This document shows, in pieces, positions 23,336 to 34,229 of a stretch of DNA of 64,000 nucleotides. The stretch covers positions 124,001-188,000 of the forward strand of contig LSRY02000048.1 in NCBI GenBank assembly GCA_001643675.2. The letters are read 5' to 3'. The notes under the pieces were generated by a model. That model made no database searches. It was not told the origin of the DNA and saw nothing but the letters and a program-made list of their open reading frames with translations. Made by a program: the position numbers and the translations under genes. The stretch's first letter is position 1. Every line of letters starts with the position of its first letter. This DNA is from Monocercomonoides exilis. Taxonomy: Eukaryota > Preaxostyla > Oxymonadida > Polymastigidae.

Positions 23336-24610
23336 AATTCTAATTGTGAGAAAGTTAATTCATTGATAAAGTTTCTCAAACTTATGGAGCTATTCTATCT
23401 TTTGAATTTACTGGAGTGAAATAAGAGAAAGAACATATAGAGAAGACAATGATGATGAAAATTACAAAATACGTTGAAATTATATAAAAAATGAAAATCA
23501 ACTCGTTCGTTTCAGAGAAACTACATCTCTTTCAGAGAAAAAATTTTTGCTCTTGTATTCTAACTGCAAATATGTGTGAAATTTAAGAGAAAAAGTACCA
23601 ATTCGCATATGAAAAGTTTTTTTCATATGATTGACGAAAGATTTATTTTTTAACATTGTGTTTATGAAATGCACGTAATATACCGGCTATTATTAAAAAA
23701 AATAAAATTATTTTGTAAATCACCATTCTTCATCAATTATTGTTATTGAGAGATTTTATGTTGCAATCAATAAACTGATCTAGCATTAAAGCAACACACT
23801 GTTTGATTTTCCAAGTGTTTCTATTACAAAAAAGTTGAGAATTAAAAAACGACAACGAATTATCAGATTATTTCAAAAAAAATTGATTCAAATATTATTT
23901 TCCACACTTCGCAGTTGAAATTGGTAATTGTTATAAAAATGATAAAATTTCTTCTCAATCATCTTAATAACAAAAATGCATCCACATATTGTTCATTTCC
24001 AAGTTGCAAACAATTCCACTCCGCGATGAGTTTCAAGTTTTGCCTTTCAAAAGATGATCTGAATTAATTGATAAATGAATAACAATTAAGAGAAGTTATT
24101 TAAAACGCATTATTTGAAAGAAAAGAAAAGCAAAACATTTGTTCACAAAAAATACTCCGGAAACGCCGAAAGAAAAAGATGTTGAATTATTTGAGTCAAA
24201 CTAAAATCTGCAAAGAACAAAACACAAGGTATATAAATTGCCACAAGACCTGCAAGAAGTTTAAACAATATGATAAATTGTGTGATGATTATTTCACTTC
24301 ATTCAGCATTGATGCTAACCTGAAAAATTTCGATATTCAATTTATTAACTACACAAAAAAAGAAAGAAAGAAAGAAAGAGATTCATCTCAGTTTAAACAT
24401 AACACACACAAAGATGATTACACACATTAATTCACCACTTTCATGATCGGACGATAAATTATTCGGTTAGAAGTTTGTTTTGAATATCTCCATTCCAAGT
24501 TTCGATCCCTGAACCTTTTCGTAATTAGCTTTTTTTTTCAGTTCTTTTTAAAAATGATAAAACTTTCTTTTTCTTTTGATTTGTTTTTAAAAATTCTTCA
24601 TTATTTTTTC
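23336..24610. other. AT-rich spacer
   Basis: No supported gene. An (AAAG)n run lies at about 24355-24380. Short frames near 24180-24430 carry several Cys and Lys but no recognised motif. Confidence 0.4.
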
Positions 24611-24614
24611 ATTT

Positions 24615-25111
24615 GGGTAAATATGGGTAATTATTTTTGTAATCATTTTCCTTCATTCAAAATTTTCGGTTCAAAAATTTCCTTAAAAATATGGATTAAT
24701 GATCACTGAAAAGTGAAAAAGCACTAAAAAGAAATTTTTTTTTTATTTCAGATGAATCATTTTTTTTTAACAGTTGCGATAAATTTAGCATCTTATTTCA
24801 AAAGCTCTTCCCAATGACAAACATAGTTTGAAAAATCTGCAACCCGGAAAAAGTTATGATTACAAAAATAATCACCCATATTTTTGAAAAGTCGCAAATG
24901 TCTAATTTTCAAATAAATCAAAAATTTCATATCTTGATCAAATTTCGGTTCCCGCTCATGCAACTTTCCTAAAGCGGAGGATATAATTTGACAATGCCAT
25001 TTAACCCATTCCTGTGTAGTTTCAAGAGCTCTAACCGAAATTTGATCAAGATATGAAATTTTTGATTTATATGTAAATTAGACATTTGCGATTTTTCAAA
25101 AATATTTACCC
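24615..25111. mobile_element. GGGT family B MITE, split by a family A MITE
   Basis: The outer ends are GGGTAAATAT and ATTTACCC, flanked by ATTT on both sides (24611-24614 and 25112-25115). If the inner element and one copy of its ATAT duplication are removed, the left arm reads GGGTAAATATTTTTGAAAAG, matching the right arm, and the element is 240 bp. The arms continue through TCGCAAATG and GAAATTTGATCAAGATATG, like the copy at 14514. Confidence 0.85.
24625..24877. mobile_element. 253-bp MITE, GGGT family A, nested
   Basis: The ends are GGGTAATTATTTTTGTAATC and the inverted complement ending AATCACCC. ATAT flanks both sides (24621-24624 and 24878-24881). It is inserted 10 bp inside the left end of the family B element, so family A was active after this family B copy had landed. 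Confidence 0.85.
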
Positions 25112-25115
25112 ATTT

Positions 25116-25859
25116 CTTTTTCTTTTATTTCAGACACTTTCTTCTGTTGAATTTTCTGTTTCAATGTCACTTTCATTGTGAATGCTCGAATGTTTCATGA
25201 CTCTCAAACTTATCGTTCTGTAAATCAAAACAACTTTTTCATGTTTTGAACTATTCTCATTTACTTTTTGATCCGCAAATGTATGATCTCCTTCAAACGA
25301 TTCATCATATAATGTTTCTTTTTCACACTCTTCGAAGTTTTTCCTCTCTGTTTATTCATCATTATCGTCAGCGTCTTCAAAAAATTCTTTATTATCCATT
25401 TAATCTTTCTTTGATAACGATATATCTGTATTTTTTTCATTCGATTTCTCTGAGAACAGTTATCTTTTCCTTCTTCTTGAAATTCAGAAAGCTCAAGAAA
25501 TGACAATCCTTTTTTTGAACCACATTCGATGAGATCATATTCATCTGAGCGCAATCTTTTCCGCTTTTTCTTCAGTTTCATTTTCAGTAATTCAGAATTC
25601 TCCAGAACCCAATTATCAAAATTAGTTCCTGACTATTTCAAAGGAAATTTCATATTGTTGTTATCTTCGATTCGTTCAATATTCATCTGGCTGATTTGCT
25701 TGCGAATTTGACCTTCATCAAGCTTTGAATAATAGTAACTATCTTAAATAAACATTGAAATCCCACAACTCAAATATCCAGCTCCATTTTGATAAGGAAC
25801 AGTTGAAACTTGATAACTTCTAATGATGTTCTCGACATATTTTGAAAGTGTTGTGGGTG
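25116..25859. other. Spacer with charged low-complexity frames
   Basis: Short Lys/Arg-rich minus-strand frames at 25261-25581 without recognisable domain. They may be the decayed 3' part of the pogo-like relic upstream. Confidence 0.3.
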
Positions 25860-26985
25860 ATAACTAAGCCGCTAATCGTTTTAATTTTTTTTTGAATGCA
25901 GAAAAAGTGGTTAGATCCAAAGGTGACAATAAATGGGAAGAATGAGCTGACATAATAAGTGGCTATACATTATTTAGTACTAATATATTCTTTGCTTCTT
26001 CGGACGTATGAGAGCTGTGCCCATCTGCTAGTAATAAAGTTTTTTCATCATGGTTTTTTTTGACACGGTTTATGTGAGGAATGAAGCAATCACAAAGCCA
26101 ATGAATGAATGCAATTGATGTGCTATAACCCTTTGGAGAAAATCTCATTTCCAGATCAACTCAAAAAAACATTTTGGAAAATAGTTTTTAGTACACAGTT
26201 TGCCTTTTGACATATAACATAGGAATTACTGTATGAACATGCAAAGGGATGCATCATATCAGCGATACCAAACTGTTCTCCGGATAAACCATAAACTTTG
26301 CTTATCCATTTTTAATTGCGATAGTGAAAATGACTTATTTTTCTTTGTGTCCACAAACTCATGGTAACCTGTTTCATTCATGTAAAATGTTAATCTGCTT
26401 GAACATTTGTTAATTTTAATTTTAATACGTTTTTGTGTTCATTTCCTTTCTCCTGCAGTATTTTATATCTTTTTGATTCAAGTACAACTGCAATTTGTTT
26501 TTTAAGGAGAGACTCATGTCTTCTAAGAAATGCTCTGCTGTAATTGAAAGTTAAATCTTTTTCGTATTGATGACAAACGTTATCCAAAAATGTTTTTTGA
26601 GAATGTGGATATTCTTTCCTGAAATTTCGAATGTTCAATTAAACTGATTCTAACTCTTTAACCTTTCCAAGTGCAGGTGGTTTTCCAGAAAACTTTATTT
26701 TTTGCGAAACATGTGTATTCAAAATTTCGAAAACTCGAGTTTTCTTCATTGGAGTCAACGATGCTATTGTTCAATAAGAATCGTTCTTCATCGAGTGTAT
26801 CACTAATGATGCAAGCAATATTTTCACAAGATCAAAGTTGTCTTTGAGTGAAGATCTTTCAATGTCACTGAAAACATTTTCTGCTGTTTACGGATTTATT
26901 TTATGAATAACCATATTTTGAACTGCTTAAAAGGTAACATCTGATGTGAACTTCTTTGCTAAACAATTTATTTCTTGCATTTTTC
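25860..26985 (-). pseudogene. pogo-like DDE transposase relic
   Basis: Minus-strand pieces run from about 26750 (KTRVFEILNTHVSQKIKFSG) through FRKEYPHSQKTFLDN and YSRAFLRRHESLLKKQ to the catalytic half. There LLLADGHSSHTSEEAKN holds the second Asp, and after an in-frame TAG the sequence MSAHSSHLLSPLDLTTFSAF gives the third acidic residue in the PxSSHxxxPLDxxxFxxFK context. The region of the first Asp is degraded. The layout is that of pogo/DDE_1 transposases. The copy differs clearly from the one at 1.5-2.8 kb, so it is probably a separate lineage. Confidence 0.65.
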
Positions 26986-27293
26986 ACAAAGAATGATCAA
27001 TCCCTTTTATTTTATATTTTCAACACATCATTGAAGATTTTTTATTAAAATAAAAAAAATACAAAAAATTTATCAATATATAAAAATGACGATCAACATG
27101 TGTTTGCTGTTGAAAAAATGCATGAAATCAAATAGTTAATGTTTCCATGAAAAAATTATTGAATCATCAAAAATAAATAATGCCCACTTTTTTGGAAGTG
27201 TTCACAAAAAGAAAAGTAACTGTTTTGTTCGTTTTGGAAATATTTTTGTTTGATGACAACTCTGAATAATGTCAATAACTTAAATATATATAT

Positions 27294-27549
27294 GGGTGAT
27301 TATTTTTGAAAACTTATTTTTTCAAAAATAATTTTCGGTCCAAAAATTTATCTGGAATATTAACATATGAACGTCGAAAAGTGAAAAGGCTTTTTGAAGA
27401 CATTATAATCTTTTATTCGGTTAAAATACTTGTTTTTAAAAACAATTATCATGCTTTTTCTCTTCGGAATTAAAATTTTCTTTTAAAAAACAAACAATCT
27501 TTGAAAAATCAACACACCGAAAAAGATATGATTTCAAAAATAATCACCC
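27294..27549. mobile_element. 256-bp MITE, GGGT family A (left arm)
   Basis: It begins GGGTGATTATTTTTGAAAAC and ends CAAAAATAATCACCC. ATAT flanks both sides (27290-27293 and 27550-27553). Same length as the copy at 165-420. Confidence 0.85.
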
Positions 27550-28151
27550 ATATCTTAGCTTCCAAAAATCAAATATGTTTTCTTGTTGCGTTGTGATCCA
27601 AAAGAGAAATGTTAATGCAAAATAAAAAATAAGCTTTATCGATAAAACCATGCAAAGTTATTTCCGAAACAATAAATATAACAATTAAGTTTTTTTCAGA
27701 AAAAAGAAATTGTATGACATCTTCTTTTGAAAATATTCATTCGTTTACTAGCTTGTTTTTAAGTATCATCATTTCTTTCGAGTTTTGATCAAAAAATGTA
27801 TATCAATTTGAATTACCAAAAAATGAATTGTCACTTATCATTTGAATATGTTATGTTTCTGTTTTATAAGGAACGATTGTTTTGGTAATTCAAATTGATA
27901 TACATTTTTTGATCAAAACTCGAAAGAAATGATGATACTTAAAAACAAGCTAGTAAACGAATGAATATTTTCAAAAGAAGATGTCATACAATTTCTTTTT
28001 TCTGAAAAAAACTTAATTGTTATATTTATTGTTTCGGAAATAACTTTGCATGGTTTTATCGATAAAGCTTATTTTTTATTTTGCATTAACATTTCTCTTT
28101 TGGATCACAACGCAACAAGAAAACATATTTGATTTTTGGAAGCTAAGATAT

Positions 28152-28407
28152 GGGTGATTATTTTTGAAATCATATCTTTTTCGGTGTGTTGATTTTTCAA
28201 AGATTGTTTGTTTTTTAAAAGAAAATTTTAATTCCGAAGAGAAAAAGCATGATAATTGTTTTTAAAAACAAGTATTTTAACCGAATAAAAGATTATAATG
28301 TCTTCAAAAAGCCTTTTCACTTTTCGACGTTCATATGTTAATATTCCAGATAAATTTTTGGACCGAAAATTATTTTTGAAAAAATAAGTTTTCAAAAATA
28401 ATCACCC
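28152..28407. mobile_element. 256-bp MITE, GGGT family A (right arm, mirror copy)
   Basis: Exact inverted counterpart of 27294-27549, carried along in the inverted duplication rather than inserted independently. Confidence 0.85.
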
Positions 28408-28480
28408 ATATATATATTTAAGTTATTGACATTATTCAGAGTTGTCATCAAACAAAAATATTTCCAAAACGAAAAAAACA

Positions 28481-29045
28481 AAAAAATAAAATGGAAACAC
28501 AAATTTTCTTCTCATAAATCAATTTTGAAAAGTGTGATTATTCACTTCAATTCGAAACAAACATTTACTGATAGATTATAAGTTGTCATTCATTTACAAG
28601 GAAGAATTATCATTTCAAACCTCCGTGTTTATGAGAAATAATATTTTTTTAAATTTGGGAAAATATTTGCATTTTGTGGGATGGATCTATTTTGATCGCA
28701 TTGATGTATCAACTTCCAGATAGCAAATCAAACATTTTTCAAAAAACAGAATTATTTATTGGCAATGAAGTAACATAGAATTGGATAATGAAGTTTATGC
28801 TATATGCAGTGAGCAAAAGGTGACATAAGTGTTGGAAAATTGTCTCCATAGAAGCAAGAGATAATTCAAGAAATTACAAGTGTCACAGATACGAAAAAAA
28901 CTGCTTCTTGTTCGAATTGACTTTTTTGAAAAAATAAAGCATACCTGTTGAGTCAATGATGATGATCTTTTTGAGTTTCTTTATCAGCATAGAAATATAT
29001 CAGTAAGTTTGCTAATTGATGAAACAAGACAAACTGTTGGGTGTT
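28481..29045. other. AT-rich spacer
   Basis: No supported gene before the Merlin relic. Confidence 0.4.
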
Positions 29046-29049
29046 TTCA

Positions 29050-30200
29050 TTCCATTGGAAGAGCACGCATGATTGGTTGCTGTTCAACATCATTTGAAAA
29101 GCTTTGTGGAACTGGAATAACAATCGAAACAAATGGAGCAATTCGACGATAAAGAAAGTTTCGAAAAGGAAGAAGAAAGAAACAAATATAGCTATTTGTG
29201 ATAATAGAAAGAAAGCATGATGGAAAGAAATATGAATGTTTGAAAAAACAAACGAAAAACAACAAAAAAAAAGAGATAGAAATATCAATAATCGAAAGTG
29301 ACACAATGCCAGGATCAACCATTTACTCAGATTAGTGTAAAGCCTACAGCTCATTGTCATCTTTAGGTTATGATCATCACACTGTTTGTCACAAATACAA
29401 TTTCGTGAATCCAGAAAGTGGCATATGCACATATTTGATTGAAAGCACTTGGTCAAGCTTACGAAAATCTCTTCCAAGAAATGGAATTAAAGAAAAATAC
29501 ATTGATGACTTTGTGACTAGCTTTGTTGGAAAAAGATCAGAAACACTTGAATTTGAAGATTATATTCAAAAATTACTTGTTTTTAAGCCCTTAAATGTTG
29601 AAAAAGAAATTGATGAAACCGAAAAAGATGAAACAGAAGTTCAGTCTTAACCGGATATAATCACATCGGTTTTTGCACAACTTTTTGTGACTATATCCGA
29701 TTGTGATTATTCACGATGCAACTTTACACAGAAAAAAACAAACATTCGTTTATTAATTAATTAATTAATGGTCAATTTTTTTATTTTTGAAAATTCAACA
29801 CAACCGTACGTTTTTCACTCGTGAAAACAATTTTTATCATGAATACGCATTATTTTGACTTATTTGAGCACATTTTTGAAAAAGCGAAAAATTAAAAATT
29901 TTGATCAAAAAAGCGATTTTTCAATGAAAAAATTACCCATAATAACAAAAAATGTGATTATATATTTTCTGCCCAGTGATTATATGCGATGAAAAATGAA
30001 TGAAAAACAAGCAAAAAATGTCGGTGCATCGAAAAATGTGACAATAAACGATGTTGATTATTTTCGACGTGATTATATCCGGTTTAGACTGTATCTGATG
30101 AAAGTGATGTGCCGGTTTTAAATAAAAATGATAAAGAAAAAGAAGATGAATCTGATTCTTTAGGAGAGGGCGATGGAGCAGATGCACCCGAGTATGAATT
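29050..30200 (+). pseudogene. Merlin/IS1595-like transposase relic, split by a MITE
   Basis: A single plus-strand frame carries CGTGITIETNGAIRR, a TAA, RKFRKGRRKKQI, a TAG, LFVIIERKHDGKK, then STIYSD, a TAG, CKAYSSLSSLGYDHHTVCHK and FVNPESG. It continues through TYLIESTWSSLRKSLPRNGI to the acidic tail EIDETEKDETEV. These match GEGKIVEIDEAAWRRRKY, WIFGAVERK, SDEWKAY, CHKRHYVDPV and IEGMWAHL of the copy at 11.7 kb. A 450-bp MITE interrupts the tail at 29642. Beyond it the same protein resumes as SDESDVPVLNKNDKEKEDES and ends near APEYEL. The zinc-ribbon part is missing. Three in-frame stops but no frameshift were seen in the core. Confidence 0.75.
29642..30091. mobile_element. 450-bp MITE, TA-target (pogo/Tc-like), inside the Merlin relic
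   Basis: The left end is CAGTCTTAACCGGATATAAT and the right end is the inverted CAGTCTAAACCGGATATAAT. The right flank is TA (30092-30093), and the left flank is TT (29640-29641), probably a mutated TA. Removing the element and one TA rejoins the Merlin frame as GAA GTA TCT GAT. It is exactly the same length as the copy at 53595-54044. Confidence 0.85.
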
Positions 30201-30339
30201 GCAACAAATTTATTATTTGATTCAAATTTTGATTCTAAATAATAAATATTTAATCACAAAATTTGTTTTGTTCTTTTTCGAAACACGGAGTTGGAAGTTA
30301 CTAAAAATTGTTGTTAAACAACAAACACAAAAATATTGA

Positions 30340-30600
30340 ACACACAAAAGATGTATTTTGGTTGGAGTGAATTGAAACCTTCAGGTTGAATTTCGACAAA
30401 ACACAGTTGAAAACTGGATAAAAATTAAAAAAAAACAAAATGAAAAGATTAAATCACAACGAATTCATTTTCTGATAATTTAAATCGACTGATTCATTTG
30501 GTCAAAAAAAATTTTTTTGTTCGTTGGGGAGGAAACCAGGGCCTCACTCATCGTTTGATTTTTGTGATCTCTCATGAAAAAAACAATTAATTCTGCATCA
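30340..30600. other. Spacer
   Basis: AT-rich sequence with no supported gene. A GC-richer phrase, GGGGAGGAAACCAGGGCC, lies at about 30527. Confidence 0.35.
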
Positions 30601-31566
30601 AGACATTGTGTAACTACTGAAATTCGTGAGTTGGAAGATGTACATGCTAAACCAATTTTTTTTCATAACATTTTTGAACATTTCAAAAAGAGAAATAGAG
30701 CGAAGCCAGTTTCTTTCTTATTTTTCTATGAAAAGAGATCTTGCTGCAGATAAAAAAAGGAATAAACCTAGAAAATGTGGAAGATCAACTTTCAAAGACA
30801 ATTCAGACAAACAGTATTTAACCACAGTGATAATACATGATGCAGAAAGTGGAACATTTCTTTCATAAATAAAATAACACAAATGGTTTGTATTTCGCTT
30901 ATTATTATTTGTTCTAATTGTTTTTTATTATTCAGGAAAATGATTTGTTGAAAACAAAAAGAAAAAAAGGAGATGAAGCAAAAACTGTAGACAGACATTG
31001 AGTGAAACGATTTTTGTAAAGGTACATTGAAATTAGTCTTGCAAAACCTATTATTTTTGTTTTGAGTGAGAGCAGCCCACACTTTGAAATATTCAATCGG
31101 CACTTTCTTTGACAAAGTGAAAAAATTATTCCAAAGTATGAATCCAATTCCCCAGCTATTATTAAACTTTGATGAAACTTCCACTTTTTCATCCAAACAA
31201 CAACATGAAATTGTTGCTTTTTAATCCTCAACGCCTTCAACTGTTGTTTTTGATGTTCCCTTGTTAACTTCCACTTCAATTATCTTCATGACAAGTGCAG
31301 ACGGGTGTAGATATTTGACACCCATATTAATGCATTTTGTGAAACTTCCAGAAAAAAACAAGCTCGTAACAACTTCACACGAAGTGTTCATTCCTTCTTC
31401 ATCGTGTTATGAAACTTCAACTATTTTATTGGACTTATTCAAGAAGTGTGTAATAACAGAGATTAATAATAATAGAATTGCAGTGGGAAAGAAAGAAAAG
31501 AATGCAGTACTCATTATGGACTGTGGAGTGGGACATTTTCAACAGGATGGTCGAGATATAATCTAG
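30601..31566 (+). pseudogene. pogo-like DDE transposase relic
   Basis: The N-terminal part, near 30760-30868, reads RKCGRSTFKDNSDKQYLTTV followed by IIHDAESGTFLS. This lines up with GKSRSSELFNEEDKNIIVGV and IESLSGTSL of the copy at 1.5-2.8 kb. After breaks, LLNFDETSTFSSKQQ, SIIFMTSADGCRYLTPILM (first catalytic Asp), ILLDLFKKCV and NAVLIMDCGVGHFQQDG (second Asp) follow, ending at a TAG near 31564. The third acidic motif is missing or beyond recognition. Decayed, on the plus strand. Confidence 0.65.
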
Positions 31567-32310
31567 TTGACAGACGAGTTGAGCAAAAATATAAACATTA
31601 TATGAAAAACACTCTTTTTCTAATTATTTTCAAATTATTGTTATTTTTCGAAACTTTGTCTGTCACATTCAGTTTTGAAAAATACGAAAAATTTAAAAAT
31701 AATGTGTGAGATCATTGACTTCATTTGCGTCTTTCAGTTTATCCACATATGGCTTTCAAATATTGAAAAAAATCTGCTGTTTGTGTGCTTATTAATGTTG
31801 TGTATTTGTTTTTATCAATCTTTATTAAAAATATTTTGTTTTTTGTTTTTGAATTTCGATCGTTAACTTAATCACTTTCACTTGCACTCAGCACAAAAAG
31901 ATATGGAAATTTATTTCATGCAAACGCGTAAACTTGAAACGAATTGTTAGCATGTTGTATCAGAAAGATGAATGGTTATTATTTTAATTTTTCATTTTAA
32001 TTTTATATATTTCTATTTTTTGTTGCTTTTCAATCGAACTGAAATGGAAAAAAGAAAGAACTAAATGAGAGGCTATTAATAATATTAAACGAATGCCATA
32101 TTTAATTGTTTGGGATTCATCGGAATAGATTTTCATCTGTGTTCTCTACCTTTTGGATGTTGCATTGATCAAAGAAGGAAGAGAGGAAAAAAAATAAAAG
32201 AGTCGAAATGACTTTGAAGGCGCTGAGTTGCATTTTGAAGAAAAGAATGTGATTTGTTCATTGATTAATTTTTAAAATTGTTTAAGCTTCATTTATTGAA
32301 ATTTTTCCAG
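31567..32310. other. AT-rich spacer
   Basis: No supported gene. A short hydrophobic frame at 31675-31866 looks like chance. Confidence 0.4.
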
Positions 32311-32700
32311 CATGATTGGAAAATTGAAAAAGATCTATAAATGAATGCAATCAAAGAGATTATCCAACGTAATCAAGAGCATTGCAATATCACTAGCCTT
32401 GCCTGCCAGTCAACTTCAGAGTTTTTGAACAAAAAAATTTTTTTTCTAACAAACGCTTCGAAACAGTTTATGTGGACGAACCTCATTTTTGCGAGAGAAG
32501 CAAAAAAAGAATTGGACAAGATGAAAAAATGAATGGAATGAAAAAGAATATCAGAGGAAATGAACTAAGAAGAAAAGAAAGAAGCAAAAATTATCATTTG
32601 ACACGTCCGAACAAAGAACTTTTTGATAATCAAAGCAAATATTAATGCAGTTTTGAATAAGTTTGAAACTGTGCATATTCATTTCTTTTTCTGAATCATA
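32311..32700 (+). pseudogene. Helical-repeat (ARM/HEAT-like) family fragment
   Basis: Starts after a good acceptor (ATTTTTCCAG at 32310). The frame reads MNAIKEIIQRNQEHCNITSL, ACQSTSEFLNKKIF, LIFAREAKKELDKMKK and a TGA, then ISEEMN and a stop. It lines up with IIKYLQEHSNLTYLIDHSA and VNE-HFMGEAKRKLEGLSRN of the fragment at 46.1-47.5 kb. From memory this is a large multicopy oxymonad protein family of stacked helices and unknown function. Only the middle of the protein is present. Stops and a missing 5' part make it a pseudogene. Confidence 0.6.
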
Positions 32701-32745
32701 ATGCCATAAAAATCTTCGTTATTCTTTTCATTTGGTAATATTTCA

Positions 32746-33060
32746 ATGAAAAGCATCAAGCTTGAAAAAGTTGATTTAGTGTTACAAAAACTTTTGCCAA
32801 AAAAAGAGAATGCGAATGATAATGATGATGGAAATATAGTTGTTGGAAGAATCATATTTGAGAAAATAACTAAGATAGCAACGAACAGCATCGTTGAACT
32901 TTTTCGAACAGGTGTTGACACAACAAAAATGGTCATCTACAAAACGAGAACCAAAAATGTGGAAAATCTATTTGTTGAGATAGAAAGGCTTTTTTATTCA
33001 AATTGCAGAATGGAAGGAACTTTGATTGTGTGTTTTAAACAATCACGGAGAAATTCTTAA
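32746..33060 (+). CDS. Hypothetical 104-aa ORF
   Basis: Open from ATG 32746 to TAA. It reads MKSIKLEKVDLVLQKLLPKK, then an acidic Asn/Asp stretch, then IIFEKITKIATNSIVELFRT and NLFVEIERLFYSNCRMEG. No domain is recognised. It lies just after the helical-repeat fragment on the same strand and may be a remnant of that gene or of the surface-protein family. It could also be chance. Confidence 0.3.
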   Translation: MKSIKLEKVDLVLQKLLPKKENANDNDDGNIVVGRIIFEKITKIATNSIVELFRTGVDTTKMVIYKTRTKNVENLFVEIERLFYSNCRMEGTLIVCFKQSRRNS

Positions 33061-33213
33061 CGCACTCAAGAAAGGGCACAGATTGTTTGTATAGTTCACA
33101 CCTGCGGCTCCCGAGCCAGTTGCATTTGCTCTGTGAAATATCACATTCACTGATTTTTCACATTCAGAGTGGGAAACATATTTGTTAGGTGCACTAAGAC
33201 AGAAGTTCAAATA

Positions 33214-34214
33214 GGGTGATTTATAAACCCGAACATTTTTATAAACCCGGTTATTTTTTTTGTTCGTTGAAACAGAATAAATACAACATAAAAATACAAA
33301 AAGCAAACTTTTCCACGTTTATTTTACTATTTTATGGTAGTTCAAAAATTTTTTAGTTTCAATTTTTGTTTTTGATGAAGATCAAAGGATTTTTTTATTT
33401 ATTTTTGATCATTTGTTTTGCTCATTTTTAAGCAACTCTCTTTTTTTGTTTATTTTCAATTACAAGGTCATAAAACAAACATAATGAAGTTTTATTATTC
33501 AAAATATTTTTTGCTTTTTCTTATTTTTTCGATTGTTTTTCACATTTCATCATTTTTGACAAAAAATATGAAAATATGAAAATTATGAGCTGCACAATAT
33601 TTTTTTCTTATTAAAAATGATGTGCACGAAAAGATAATGATTTGCACAAAGCATTTTCTATGTTAAAACTTTGTGAAATGTTGTTGATCAAACAGCACAC
33701 ATCAATTTTTGATAATTACAAATATGCTCATTTCTTATTAAACAAAACTTAAAATGACTAATTATTAAGAATACCAACACATTATCATCTTTTTTACGTG
33801 ATATCGTAAAAACTAATTCTTTTAATAAAATATTAACTCGGAAATTTTCATTTTTTCAAACTTTTTGTCAAAAACGATGAAATGTTAAAAACATTCGAAA
33901 AAAAAGATAAAAACATAGAACATTTGGAATTATAAAACTTCATTCGGTATGTTTTATGACCTTGTAATTGAAAATAAACAAAGAAAGAGAGTTGATTTAA
34001 AACGGGAAAAACAAGTGATCAAAAATAACTAAAAAAATTCCTTTGATCCTTATCAAAATCAAAAATTGAAACAAAAAAATTCTTGTACTGTCATAAAACA
34101 GTAAAATAAACATATAAAAGTTTGCTTTTTATATTTTTGTGTTGTATTTATTCTGTTTCAACGAACAAAAAAAATAACCGGGTTTATAAAAATGTTCGGG
34201 TTTATAAATCACCC
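33214..34214. mobile_element. 1.0-kb foldback element, GGGTGATTTATAAACC termini
   Basis: The left end GGGTGATTTATAAACCCGAA and the right end are inverted complements. The arms can be followed almost to the centre: ATAAACCCGGTTATT, TTCGTTGAAACAGAATAAAT, GCAAACTTTT and TCAATTACAAGGTCATAAAAC on the left all recur inverted on the right, with small differences. The flanking 4-mers (AATA and AAGT) do not match, so no target duplication is proven. It shares its terminus with positions 1138 and 7432. No coding frame is supported. Confidence 0.75.
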
Positions 34215-34229
34215 AAGTTGAAGAGCAAT

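Larger units (their letters stand above)
27221..28480. repeat. 1.26-kb near-perfect inverted duplication
   Basis: Positions 27221-27821 and 27880-28480 are inverted complements over about 601 bp, with a single mismatch seen near the outer ends. The 58-base loop is 27822-27879. Each arm contains a full family A MITE with its ATAT duplication plus flanking unique sequence, so the whole segment was duplicated, not just the element. No coding frame is supported. Confidence 0.9.

Noticed and set aside
24500-24530. tRNA-like T arm (TTTCGATCCC)
   Set aside because: The stem around the loop does not pair and no cloverleaf exists upstream.
27221-28480. CRISPR-like or transposon interpretation of the long inverted repeat
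   Set aside because: There are no regularly spaced short repeats. The duplicated unit extends beyond the MITE on both sides, so it is a segmental inverted duplication and not an element boundary.
33214-34214. 4-bp target duplication for the foldback element
   Set aside because: The flanks are AATA and AAGT and do not match, so the duplication is not claimed.
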